64,000 nucleotides of DNA. Source: Glycomyces amatae. GTDB lineage: Bacteria; Actinomycetota; Actinomycetes; Mycobacteriales; Micromonosporaceae. Shown piece after piece: positions 55,301-62,476 of this stretch (positions are counted from its first letter, which is position 1; each line of letters starts with the position of its first letter). Both the position numbers and the translations under genes were made by a program. The notes below the pieces were generated by a model. The model made no database searches. It was not told the DNA's origin and was given only the letters and a program-made list of their open reading frames with translations. Location: the NCBI RefSeq assembly GCF_020991375.1, contig NZ_JAJLQZ010000005.1, positions 310,001 to 374,000 of the forward strand, given 5' to 3'.

Positions 55301-55662
55301 GCCTGGACTCGACGCTCGCGCTGGCCTCGCAGGCCCGCAAATACGGGCTGGGGATGCTGTTCGCCACCCAGGCCCCGAAGGGCGTCCACAACCGGATCGT
55401 GGGCAACTGCGCCACGCACTGGTACGGGCGCATCAACGCCCCCTCGCAGATCGCGGCCGCCAACGAGGTGGCGCAGAGCCGGGGCGGCACCTCGGTCGAC
55501 CTGGCCCGCCTGTCCGCCGGCCAGTTCCACCTGGCCGCCGACGGCAGCCCGACCGAGCGCGTCGACGTGCCGATGTGCCTGACCTTCCACCCGTCGACGG
55601 CCCCGACCGTCGAGGAGATCCTCGACGCGGTCGGGCGGACCGGCGAGGAGCCCGGCGAGTGA
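52342..55662 (+). CDS. Double P-loop ATPase: AAA/STAND-like N-terminus and HerA-like C-terminus
   Basis: A 1106-residue protein with two ATPase units. The N-terminal one has P-loop GEGGRGKS (64-71), VVAVDQVDDIV (Walker B), and VVIACLRNTWREFG (sensor). A middle region (about 450-690) is not recognised. The C-terminal unit is HerA/FtsK-like: KHTAVFAGSGSGKTVLLRRIIEAA (P-loop 723-729), IVLDPNNDLSRLGL, GLLVLDEAQTLAPSAG (about 966-981), LFATQAPKGVHNRIVGNC and HWYGRINAP. HerA ATPases translocate or remodel DNA with a nuclease partner. The partner here is probably the AIPR protein, which overlaps by GTGA. The joining of two ATPases in one chain is unusual. The layout suggests a phage defence complex. 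Confidence 0.85.
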   Translation: MSSALEALRKAPSDFAVTPDDIWDDGSRPHVKGINESVLQAIEAQIALAERSPKASVYGLPIIGEGGRGKSHLLGQTRTMVQQRGGFFVRLNLLHLDQFWLNLAGSYLYALNMPHRLAETGLAYLLEALAKRASVPDKVCRRILGDRQPDNESISRYIEAVRELDPSLASTRKTLRALIMLHSQDEVTANAGEDYLNGGEVGFDPEIGMTHSQPKPPREIVRDLSRLMSLCGATVVAVDQVDDIVRASNSGTTEKHRESAGQLLDMLGINLIDVRDETRRTTVVIACLRNTWREFGSHTTATIVQRFESPVFLDDALPSAEVAASLLAEVLGPVYRDANFTPPYPSYPFPVERLATATNYSPRQLLRAAGSHLRACVAAGTVTELERLEIIDVPVAPPATDATSLGDLDERFARYRSEVPADHGVGSDAEYAVLRPYLGAALNAYRIESGRDPEQFTVQLSMGPKQGYHAEVRDRSGERTQRWVFRAIGTDHGGAVLRRVHQLYDWAKLGEDNPVEEDHGILWVTARRDKWRKWTPGAQVWEWVERFGGVGMEILTSEEDLQVFGALHRMEVEHVPGYESWLRSRRPASRTNLMQAVFGGPPEAAARAAGPVTPPQSGPVLKGTDDEAAASAGESRFLDIPLFPQATARAVAKGGSVNVGAVGSGASSRIGSIGESAKGQVSMAEVMAPRPAPRAPAIGRRPDRDPVHADLAAMAKHTAVFAGSGSGKTVLLRRIIEAAALQGVSSIVLDPNNDLSRLGLAWPTPPEHWLDGDAAWAEEYAKVVEVVVWTPGRSRGRPLSFQPLPDFSAVAADPDEFEIAVDTAVNSLVPRARIGRATPKDDHAKAVLKQALAAYARDGSSDFEGFLLFLEDLPEDTSSIAKAADIAAGIASTLRAAMINDRVFAGTGQSLDPGVLLTPAAGRRARVSVVNFIGLPTEEQRQGFVNQLELALFSWAKRHPAVDRPLSGLLVLDEAQTLAPSAGPSICLDSTLALASQARKYGLGMLFATQAPKGVHNRIVGNCATHWYGRINAPSQIAAANEVAQSRGGTSVDLARLSAGQFHLAADGSPTERVDVPMCLTFHPSTAPTVEEILDAVGRTGEEPGE

Positions 55663-57377
55663 ACGAGATCATCCGCGAACGCCTGGCGGCCTTCCGCAAC
55701 GACCAGGAACTGCCCGAACTGGACGACACGACGCTCTTCGAGGCGTTCGCCGCCTACTGCGTGCTCCACCAGTTCCACGAGGAGCGCTTCGAACCGGAGC
55801 TCCACCGCACCGGCGGCGGCAACGACCTCGGCGTCGACGCGTGGGGGATCGTCGTCAACGGCGACCTCCACCACGACCTGGGCGGCGTCAGGCACGCCAT
55901 CGAGACCAGCCGCGAGATGAACGTGGTCGTGATCGTGGTGCAGGCCAAGACGAGCGCCTCCGCCGAAGGCAAGGTCGTCGCCGATCTCGCCGACAACCTG
56001 CGCCAGATCTGCTCCCGCCGGCCGATCTCCTACACCGCCTCCCCCGAGGTGGGCGAGCTGCACGAGGCGCTGGGACTCCTCTACGACCACCAGCATCGAT
56101 TCACCGAGCACAGCCCGCGGCTCGAGGTGCGGTACGTCCACTGCGGACAGGAGGCCAACGCCGACCTCGCCGAGAAGTGCCGGTCGGCCGAGGCCGCCGT
56201 CGACGAGCTCGGGCGCTTCCAGTCGATCAGGTTCGCCGCCGTCGGCTGGAGGGAGCTCGACCGCCTTTACAAGCTCACCAACCGCAAGGTCAAGGCGAAG
56301 TTCGAATGGCCGAACCGGTCGGCGATCCCGGCGATGGAGGGCGTCAAGGAGGCCTGGGTGGGGACCATCCCGGCCGCGGAGTTCGTCGAGCGGCTGCTGG
56401 TCGACGAGGGCGGCAGCATCCGCAAGTTCCTGTTCGAAGACAACCTCCGCGAGTTCCTGGGGCAGGCCAACGAGGTCAACGACGGCATCGCGCAGACGCT
56501 CGCCGACCCCGCGAAGCGCAAGCGCTTCGCGGTGCTCAACAACGGCATCACCGTGATCGCGGAGAGCTTCGACACCTCGGGCAACGAGTGCCATATGAGC
56601 CGCTTCCAGATCGTCAACGGCTGCCAGACGGGCCATGTGCTCTTCGAGAACCGCGACAAGCTGACCGACGACGTCCACGTGAAGCTCACGGTGATCGAGC
56701 CCGAGGACAAGGGCATCGCCGAGGCCATCACGGTGGCCACCAACCGCCAGACCGAGATCGCCTCCGAAGACCTGCGCGGCGATCAGCAGATCCACCGCGA
56801 CATCGAGGAGTACTTCCTCATCCAGGAGGCGCCGCGGAACCTCTACTACGAGCGCCGCAGCGGCCAGTACGACGCCCGGTCGGTGACGATGACGCGCGTC
56901 GTCAAGCAGAGCCAGCTGATCCAGGCCTACGCCTCGGTGTTCCGCGGCCACGTCCACGAGGCGTCCCGGACCGCGAAGCTGCGCCGGGACCCCGAACTGC
57001 GCATCTTCCACGCCGACAGCCACCCGATCGCCTACTACACCGCGGCCGCGATCTGGTACCAGATCGACTGGCTGCTGCGGAACAACCACCTCGACCGCAA
57101 GTGGAAGCCCGCGCGGTTCATGCTCATGGCCGCGGCGGTCCGCCGGTTCGCGAACGGCCTCGTGCTGCCGCAGAGCCCGCGCTTCGCCCAGCGCCACTGC
57201 GAGGCGCTGCTGGAGCAGATCTGGAACCGCGACAAGGTGGAGCGCCTGGTGGGCCTCATGATCCCCCATCTCGAGAAGCTCCTGGACGCGGAGGCCTCGA
57301 AGCAGCGCCTGAACGACCTCGCCCGGACCAAGGGCTTCACCGAGCGCTTCCTGCGCGCCGTCGCCGACGTGGAGTAG
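55659..57377 (+). CDS. AIPR-family (abortive infection) protein with PD-(D/E)XK-like N-terminus
   Basis: A 572-residue protein. The core has AIPR marks: KRFAVLNNGITVIAESF, CHMSRFQIVNGCQTGHVLFENRD and ITVATNRQTEIASEDLRGDQ. The N-terminal ~200 residues look like an Mrr-type nuclease, with Asp60 in GGGNDLGVDAWG and Q-x-K in VVIVVQAKTS (Gln95, Lys97). AIPR proteins occur in abortive-infection and restriction-like phage defence loci. It is the last gene of the three-gene operon; its GTG overlaps the ATPase stop. The likely role is DNA or RNA cleavage once the ATPase senses infection. Confidence 0.85.
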   Translation: MNEIIRERLAAFRNDQELPELDDTTLFEAFAAYCVLHQFHEERFEPELHRTGGGNDLGVDAWGIVVNGDLHHDLGGVRHAIETSREMNVVVIVVQAKTSASAEGKVVADLADNLRQICSRRPISYTASPEVGELHEALGLLYDHQHRFTEHSPRLEVRYVHCGQEANADLAEKCRSAEAAVDELGRFQSIRFAAVGWRELDRLYKLTNRKVKAKFEWPNRSAIPAMEGVKEAWVGTIPAAEFVERLLVDEGGSIRKFLFEDNLREFLGQANEVNDGIAQTLADPAKRKRFAVLNNGITVIAESFDTSGNECHMSRFQIVNGCQTGHVLFENRDKLTDDVHVKLTVIEPEDKGIAEAITVATNRQTEIASEDLRGDQQIHRDIEEYFLIQEAPRNLYYERRSGQYDARSVTMTRVVKQSQLIQAYASVFRGHVHEASRTAKLRRDPELRIFHADSHPIAYYTAAAIWYQIDWLLRNNHLDRKWKPARFMLMAAAVRRFANGLVLPQSPRFAQRHCEALLEQIWNRDKVERLVGLMIPHLEKLLDAEASKQRLNDLARTKGFTERFLRAVADVE

Positions 57378-57457
57378 CCGTTCGTCCCGTACGCGCCCGA
57401 GTGGGGTGGAGTTTTCCGAAAGCTCCCGCTCTTGATTCGCGGGTTCCGGCCGCGATC

Positions 57458-57481
57458 TAATATTTACGTCCGTAAATATTA
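57458..57481 (+). promoter_or_regulatory. 24-bp AT-rich perfect palindrome upstream of the CBM2 metallopeptidase-like gene
   Basis: Arms TAATATTTACG (57458-57468) and CGTAAATATTA (57471-57481) around TC. It holds a -10-like TAATAT, with TTGATT (57432-57437) as a possible distant -35. In a genome of this GC content such a palindrome by chance is very unlikely. A repressor site is the best guess. Confidence 0.65.
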
Positions 57482-57569
57482 AGTGCGGTTCGGCCGTAAG
57501 CCCTGGTCACGCGGGCTCCGGTCGGCTGCGGGCGTGTCCTGGACGCGCCGGAGCGAAGGAGCTCATCCC

Positions 57570-59264
57570 ATGGAAGTCACGCGGAGTCGCAGGAGGCGGC
57601 TCGGGGCCGTCGGATTGGCGGCGGGCGCGCTCATGGCCGCCTCCGCGGCGGTGGTGGCGGCAGTCCCGGCATCTGCCGCCGTCTGCGACGCCGTCCAGTA
57701 CTCGATCACCTCCCAGTGGGGGACCGGGCACAACGCGGCGGTGTCCATCAAGGCCGGTTCGGAGCCGATCGACGGCTGGACCGTGGAGTTCGACCTGCCC
57801 GCCGGCTCGACCGTGCAGAACGCCTGGAACGTCGAGTACACCCAGTCAGGGCAGCGGTTCCGAGGCGAGGACGCCGGCTGGAACGCCCAGATCGGTGCAG
57901 GCCAGACCAAAGAGGTCTTCGGCATGACCGTCACCGGCACGGGCACCACCCCGACCGCGTTCGCGGTCAACGGCGTCGACTGCGGCGAGGACAGCGTCCC
58001 CACGACCGAGCCCACCGAGGAGCCCACCGGCGAGCCGAGCCAGCAGAAGCAGACCCGCACCCCCGCGTTCCTCATCGAGGCCGGGGCCGAGACCGACAAC
58101 TACGTGGAGTCCGAGAACTTTACCGTCCGCTGGGGCGACGCCGTCGACGCGGTCGCCTGGGGCCGGCAGCGCGGCTACGACAACTACCCCCAGTGGGTCG
58201 CGGACCACATGGAGGAGATCTACGACTACTACGTCGACGAGGTGGGCTTCGTCGACCCCGCCGACCACGACCTGGGCTCCCGGTACCGCATCAACCTCTA
58301 CCTGTGCGGCACCTGGTCGAACGGCTTCCTGCCGCCCGCGAACTGGGCCGGGCCCGACGAGACCGGCGTGGGCCACATCTGCATGCCGTACGACAAGACC
58401 TGGGACGACTGGGTCGAGTCCCACGAGTTCAACCACATCCTCCAGTCCTACGCCAGCGACATCAACGCCGACGACGGGAACGGCGGCGGCTGGGGCCACG
58501 GCAACCCCGTGGCGGGCCCGGTGTGGGAGGCGCACGCCAACTACATGGCCCGCATGCAGCGCCCCGACGTGGTCCTCGGCTCCGGCTACTACCTCGAGCG
58601 CCAGCACTTCCGCTGGCTCGCGCAGGAGACCTACTACGGCGACTGGCTGATGTTCGACACGATCGCCGAGCTCTACGGCCCCGAAGCGGTCGACCGGCTC
58701 TGGTTCGAGGCCGAGCAGGGCGAGCACCCGATCGACACCATCAAACGCGTCCTCCAGCTCGACCACGCCGAGTTCGCGGCGCTCATCGGCGAGATGACCT
58801 CCCGGCAGGTCGTCTACGACTTCGACCAGGGCCAGGCCATGCGCTCGGACCTGTGGCGCAGCGGCGGCTCCTACCGGCCGCTCCACACCGACGCGCTCCA
58901 GGGCCTCGGCTCGAACCGCTACCGGATCGCCGCCTCGGACGCCCCGCACCAGTACGGGCACAACATCATCCGGTTGAACCCGACCACGAGCGACGTGAGC
59001 GTCCAGCTCGCGGGCGCCTCGAACCTCTCAGGCGCCGACTGGCGCTTCCGGCTCGTGGCCGTGAAGGCCGACTTCTCGGTCCGCTACAGCGACTTCTTCT
59101 CGCCCGGCCAGACCGCGAACTTCTCGCTCCAGAGCGGGGAGACCCACATGATGCTCGTCGTCGCCGCGACCCCGTCGCAGCACCGCAACTACACGATGTG
59201 GGAAGTGGGCGTGGGAGACCCGTTCCCCTACGAACTCACCATCAACGGCGCCACACCGTCCTAG
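57570..59264 (+). CDS. Secreted CBM2 protein with HEXXH gluzincin-like domain (DUF6055-like)
   Basis: A 564-residue secreted protein. A signal peptide (RSRRRRLGAVGLAAGALMAASAAVVAAVPASA) is followed by a CBM2 module (about 37-135; CDAVQYSITSQWGTGHNAAVSIKAG ... GWNAQIGAGQTKEVFG). After a short Thr/Pro/Glu linker comes a large domain with a metal site: HEFNH in WVESHEFNHILQSY fits HEXXH, and WEAHANYMARM may give the third ligand. It resembles DUF6055-type proteins. The last ~120 residues are beta-rich. It may cut proteins or glycoproteins bound to plant fibre; the substrate is unknown. ATG 57570 has GAAGGAG upstream. Confidence 0.75.
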   Translation: MEVTRSRRRRLGAVGLAAGALMAASAAVVAAVPASAAVCDAVQYSITSQWGTGHNAAVSIKAGSEPIDGWTVEFDLPAGSTVQNAWNVEYTQSGQRFRGEDAGWNAQIGAGQTKEVFGMTVTGTGTTPTAFAVNGVDCGEDSVPTTEPTEEPTGEPSQQKQTRTPAFLIEAGAETDNYVESENFTVRWGDAVDAVAWGRQRGYDNYPQWVADHMEEIYDYYVDEVGFVDPADHDLGSRYRINLYLCGTWSNGFLPPANWAGPDETGVGHICMPYDKTWDDWVESHEFNHILQSYASDINADDGNGGGWGHGNPVAGPVWEAHANYMARMQRPDVVLGSGYYLERQHFRWLAQETYYGDWLMFDTIAELYGPEAVDRLWFEAEQGEHPIDTIKRVLQLDHAEFAALIGEMTSRQVVYDFDQGQAMRSDLWRSGGSYRPLHTDALQGLGSNRYRIAASDAPHQYGHNIIRLNPTTSDVSVQLAGASNLSGADWRFRLVAVKADFSVRYSDFFSPGQTANFSLQSGETHMMLVVAATPSQHRNYTMWEVGVGDPFPYELTINGATPS

Positions 59265-59278
59265 AGGGAGGAAACGGT

Positions 59279-59308
59279 CGGCGACGCGGCCCTCGGGTCG
59301 CGTCGCCG
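59279..59308. terminator. Hairpin between convergent genes
   Basis: CGGCGACGCG (59279-59288) pairs with CGCGTCGCCG (59299-59308), 10-nt loop. It lies between the stops at 59264 (plus) and 59317 (minus) and can serve both. Confidence 0.65.
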
Positions 59309-59316
59309 CACTCGGT

Positions 59317-59601
59317 TCACGACTGGCGGTGCCTGCGGACGGCCGCGAGCGCCTGGCGCGGATCGGCGAAGTCCTCGGTGCCCGCGCAGGTGTAGGCGAC
59401 CAGGTCCTCTTTGGAGCCGGTCGCCCTGACGAACATGAAGCCCTCCGTGGGGTGGGTGACCGCGGCGCGCCACTTGGACGGTCTGACGTCGCTCGGGATG
59501 ACCGACCCGACCCACTGGCCGGTGGCCCCGTCGATCGCGGCGAAGCCCTCCGACACGAGGTCCGCGTTCTCGACCAGTTGCAGTTCGCCCTTCTTGCCCA
59601 T
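59317..59601 (-). CDS. Small protein of unknown function
   Basis: A 94-residue protein, MGKKGELQLVENADLVSEGF, continuing with ATGQWVGSVIPSDVRPSKWRAAV and THPTEGFMFVRATGSKEDLVAYTC. The pattern of a short beta-rich fold with a DPRQALAAVRRH helix at the end does not match a family I know. GAAGGAGTCCC stands before the ATG, so expression is likely. No operon partner. Confidence 0.65.
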   Translation of the reverse strand: MGKKGELQLVENADLVSEGFAAIDGATGQWVGSVIPSDVRPSKWRAAVTHPTEGFMFVRATGSKEDLVAYTCAGTEDFADPRQALAAVRRHRQS

Positions 59602-59821
59602 GGGACTCCTTCGATCGGTGCGGGAGATGAGCAGGAGTATAGGTTCGCGGCGCCCGGCGGGCATCCTCCGCGAGCGCCGATCGGAGCGGAACCACCCTTG
59701 GTGTCCATGATCCGACAGTAGAGCGCGATGCGCCGACCAGGGCCCCTGGCTAGTCTTGGCCTTCCCCGAGTCGCAGCCGAGCCGTAGCATGTCCGGATCG
59801 CCGATCACCGCTGGAGGCGCC

Positions 59822-60190
59822 GTGAACCCCCTTACCTCCGAACCGCCTCGGGACGCCCCGCGAGTCCCCACCGAGGCCCGGATCTCCGTCTCGGACCAGG
59901 CGGAGCTGCGCTCGCTGCGGGAGCACCTGCGGCGGATCCGCGGCGCGCAGGTCGAGCAGGTCGCGGCGGAACCGGAGGCCGGGGCGCTCGGCTCGGGCGA
60001 ACTGCTGCAGATCGCCGTCCCCGCCGCAGGACTGCTCGCGGTCGTCGTCAGGACGCTGCCGGAGTTCATCCGGTCCCGGCGTTCCTCGGTCAGCGTCACC
60101 GTGGAGACCGCGGACTGGAACGTCACCGTCTCCGGCGAGAACCTCGACGACGTGGAATCCGTCATCAAGCGGGTCCTGCCGGATGCCTGA
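59822..60190 (+). CDS. EACC1-type effector-associated protein
   Basis: A 122-residue protein. It has a short disordered start, then LRSLREHLRRIRGAQVEQV, the segment GALGSGELLQIAVPAAGLLAVVVRTLPEFIRSRRSSVSVTVE with one membrane-type helix, and a final small beta domain (WNVTVSGENLDDVESVIKRVL). This order (helix, Gly-rich segment, membrane helix, W-x-R-x-RR, beta hairpin, acidic helix) is that of the effector-associated constant component EACC1, described in bacterial systems with caspase-like or other effectors. GTG 59822 has GGAGG before it. It overlaps the caspase gene by 8 nt. Confidence 0.75.
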   Translation: MNPLTSEPPRDAPRVPTEARISVSDQAELRSLREHLRRIRGAQVEQVAAEPEAGALGSGELLQIAVPAAGLLAVVVRTLPEFIRSRRSSVSVTVETADWNVTVSGENLDDVESVIKRVLPDA

Positions 60191-61379
60191 CGCGCTCGAC
60201 GGCGACTACTCGCGCTCGCGCGCGGTCCTGATGGGCACCTGGTCCTACCGGCACCTCAAACCGGTCGACGCGGCCGAGCGCAGCTACCACCGCATGCGCG
60301 ACCTCCTGCGCGGCCCGGTCTGCGGCGAGTGGCCCGAGGACCGGATGACGGCCGTCGCGAACCCGGAGACGGTCGGGGAGCTCCGGCGCGAACTCGTCGA
60401 GGCATTCCTGGACGTCGAGGACGTCGCCCTGTTCTACTTCGTCGGCCACGGGCTCTACGACTACCGCGACCGGCTGCACTTGACCGTCCAGGCCACCGAG
60501 CCGCGCACGCCGTACCGCGGCGCGACCAGCCTGCCGTTCGAATCCGTCCGCGAGGCCTTCCACCACAGCCGGGCCCGGACCAAGATCGCCGTCCTCGACT
60601 GCTGCTTCGCCGGCCTGGCCGCCCGCGCCGAAGGCTCCCTGGCGATCGACATGCCGCTCCCGCAGTCGGGCTCGTACCTCATGATGAGCAGCAGCGAGTA
60701 CGCCAAGTCGTGGTACGAGCTCCCCGATGAATCGGCCGAACCGCAGACCTACTTCACCAAGTACTTCGTGGACACCGCCGAGGCGGGCATCGCGGGACGA
60801 CCGCCCGGCCTGACCCTCGACGACCTCTTCGCGACCGTCGCCCGCCGACTCGTCCGCGACGGGATCCCCGAGCCGCGCAGCCGCACGGACGACTACGCCG
60901 CCCGGTTCGCGTTCGCCCGCAACAAGGCGGCCGAGAACGGACCGGACGCGCTGTACGAGGAGGCCTACCGCCTCGAGCGCGAGGGCGGCGCCGAGCACCT
61001 GCCGACCATGAAGGCCCTGTACCGAACGGCCGCAGAGCAGGGCCATGGCCGCGCGATGTGCCGACTCGGCCTCATCGAGGAGGGCCGGACGCTCGCGGAG
61101 ATGGAGGGGACCCCGCTCGGGGAGGTGGTCGACACCGACGTCTTCGCGGCCGTCCGCTGGTACACCAGGGCCTCCGAGGGAGGGGACGAGGCCGCCCCGC
61201 TCCTGCTGGGACGCGTCTACGAGGAGGTGTTCCGCGAGCCGCACGAGGCGCTCCGCTGGTACCAGCTGGCCGTCAACCGAGGCAACAGCGCCGCGAGGGA
61301 GCGGCTGAACGGGCTGCGGTACCGGCTGGACCACGGACTCGGCCCGCCCTCCCGCGACGAGGACCACGAGACGACCTGA
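60183..61379 (+). CDS. Caspase-like (C14) peptidase with Sel1-like repeats
   Basis: A 398-residue protein. Residues 1-240 are a caspase/metacaspase-like domain: catalytic His89 in VALFYFVGHGLYDY and Cys141 in IAVLDCCFAGLA. LMMSSSEYAKSWYE and TYFTKYFVDTAEAG are also typical of bacterial EACC1-linked caspases. Residues about 255-380 are Sel1-type repeats (YRTAAEQGHGRAMCRLGLI, WYTRASEGGDEAAPLLLGRVY, WYQLAVNRGNSAARERL), which bind partner proteins. The EACC1 protein encoded just before is the likely membrane partner. The pair is a candidate for infection-triggered cell death or protein-cleavage signalling. The targets are unknown. Confidence 0.85.
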   Translation: MPDALDGDYSRSRAVLMGTWSYRHLKPVDAAERSYHRMRDLLRGPVCGEWPEDRMTAVANPETVGELRRELVEAFLDVEDVALFYFVGHGLYDYRDRLHLTVQATEPRTPYRGATSLPFESVREAFHHSRARTKIAVLDCCFAGLAARAEGSLAIDMPLPQSGSYLMMSSSEYAKSWYELPDESAEPQTYFTKYFVDTAEAGIAGRPPGLTLDDLFATVARRLVRDGIPEPRSRTDDYAARFAFARNKAAENGPDALYEEAYRLEREGGAEHLPTMKALYRTAAEQGHGRAMCRLGLIEEGRTLAEMEGTPLGEVVDTDVFAAVRWYTRASEGGDEAAPLLLGRVYEEVFREPHEALRWYQLAVNRGNSAARERLNGLRYRLDHGLGPPSRDEDHETT

Positions 61380-61395
61380 AGAGAGGACGAGGAAG

Positions 61396-62007
61396 ATGAG
61401 CGGCACCGATCAGGAGCGGGCCCGAGCCGCCCACCGCCGCTGGATCGAGCGGGAATGGGAGGGGCAGGACAGCCTCGCCGTCGCGTACTGCCTGGACGCG
61501 CTCCTCGAAGCAGGAGGCGGCGACTACGGCGAGTTCGCGATGCTCGCCGAACCGGAGCAGGCGCTGCTGCTCAGGTGCTTCTGCGGCCTCCTCCCGCCCC
61601 GGGCCGGCCTCCGCCGGGCGGCCCGCGACTTCTACGAGCAGATCGGACCCGGCCGCCTCAGCCCGTTCGCGGCCGAACTGGCGCAGCCCGAAGGCGGTCG
61701 CCTCCTGGATGGGTTCCGCCTGGCCGAACCGGGACGTCCGGACGCCTCCCGCATCGGTCCCGAACTGCGGCAGGCCCTGTCGCGGCACGGGTGCACGCCG
61801 GTCTTCGCGGCCGACGCGTCCGTCGGGGACACCTGGCAGCTCGTGTTCGACGGCGGTCTCAGCGTGGGGCACGCCGTCGCCGTCGGCGGGCTCTGGGAGG
61901 CGTATTCGCTGGTGCGGCCGAACTCCATGTGGGGCATGGAGAAGGTCGGCGCCCACGCCGACCTCGAGGACGCGGTCCGCGACGTCCTCGTGAACTACCT
62001 GGCCTGA
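61396..62007 (+). CDS. Unknown protein in the EACC1-caspase operon
   Basis: A 203-residue protein starting 16 nt after the caspase gene, with GAGGAAG before the ATG. The N-terminal part is helical (ARAAHRRWIEREWEGQDSLAVAYCLDALLEAGG). The middle has FYEQIGPGRLSPFAAELAQ and the C-terminal half looks beta-rich (TPVFAADASVGDTWQLVFDGGLSVGHAVAVGGLW). I do not recognise a family. Its place suggests a substrate, inhibitor or sensor for the caspase; this is inference. Confidence 0.7.
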   Translation: MSGTDQERARAAHRRWIEREWEGQDSLAVAYCLDALLEAGGGDYGEFAMLAEPEQALLLRCFCGLLPPRAGLRRAARDFYEQIGPGRLSPFAAELAQPEGGRLLDGFRLAEPGRPDASRIGPELRQALSRHGCTPVFAADASVGDTWQLVFDGGLSVGHAVAVGGLWEAYSLVRPNSMWGMEKVGAHADLEDAVRDVLVNYLA

Positions 62008-62020
62008 CAGGAGGAACCAG

Positions 62021-62462
62021 ATCAAGGTCGAACCGCGTTTCCGCCGTCAGGTCAAGGCGTTGATCACCAAGGACCCCAGTGCCCGCGCGCTCAACGACGC
62101 GCTCTCCCCGAAGGAGCGCACCAGGTTCAACGCCTACGCCGAAGCGGTCGTCCTCGCCCTGCTGCGGCCGCGGCTCGGCGACGCCGCAGGCGTCGCCGAG
62201 CTCGCCGACCTCACCTCGGCGATCACGGTCGGCCACCGGGCGCAGCGGCGGCCGGTCAACGAGTTCGTCATCGAGCACGTCCTGCTCTCAGCGTTCGGGC
62301 GGCCGTCGGACTTCGACGCCGCCGCGATACCCGCGACCGCCTTGTCCGCGGCGGCGGCCGCGATCATCCGGCACGAGCGCGACACGCGACCCGAGGTCGC
62401 CGAGACGGTCGACGCGATCCTCGACCACGCCGAGACGCTGCTGCGGGCGAGACCCGACTTAG
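62021..62462 (+). pseudogene. Unknown helical protein with ATC at the start position and a lost stop
   Basis: A consensus ribosome site AGGAGG (62009-62014) is followed, six bases on, by ATC AAG GTC GAA, where an ATG would be expected. The frame then codes for KVEPRFRRQVKALITKDPSA, then RALNDALSPKERTRFNAYAEAVVLALLRPRL and a helical remainder to RARPDL. Instead of stopping, it runs 200 codons antisense into the next gene; a TAG lies one base out of frame at 62460-62462. So the gene either uses a rare ATC start and ends oddly, or is decaying, or holds two sequence errors. TTG 62060 is the first in-frame normal start. It belongs to the EACC1-caspase operon. Confidence 0.5.
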
Positions 62463-62476
62463 GGGGTGTGACCGGC

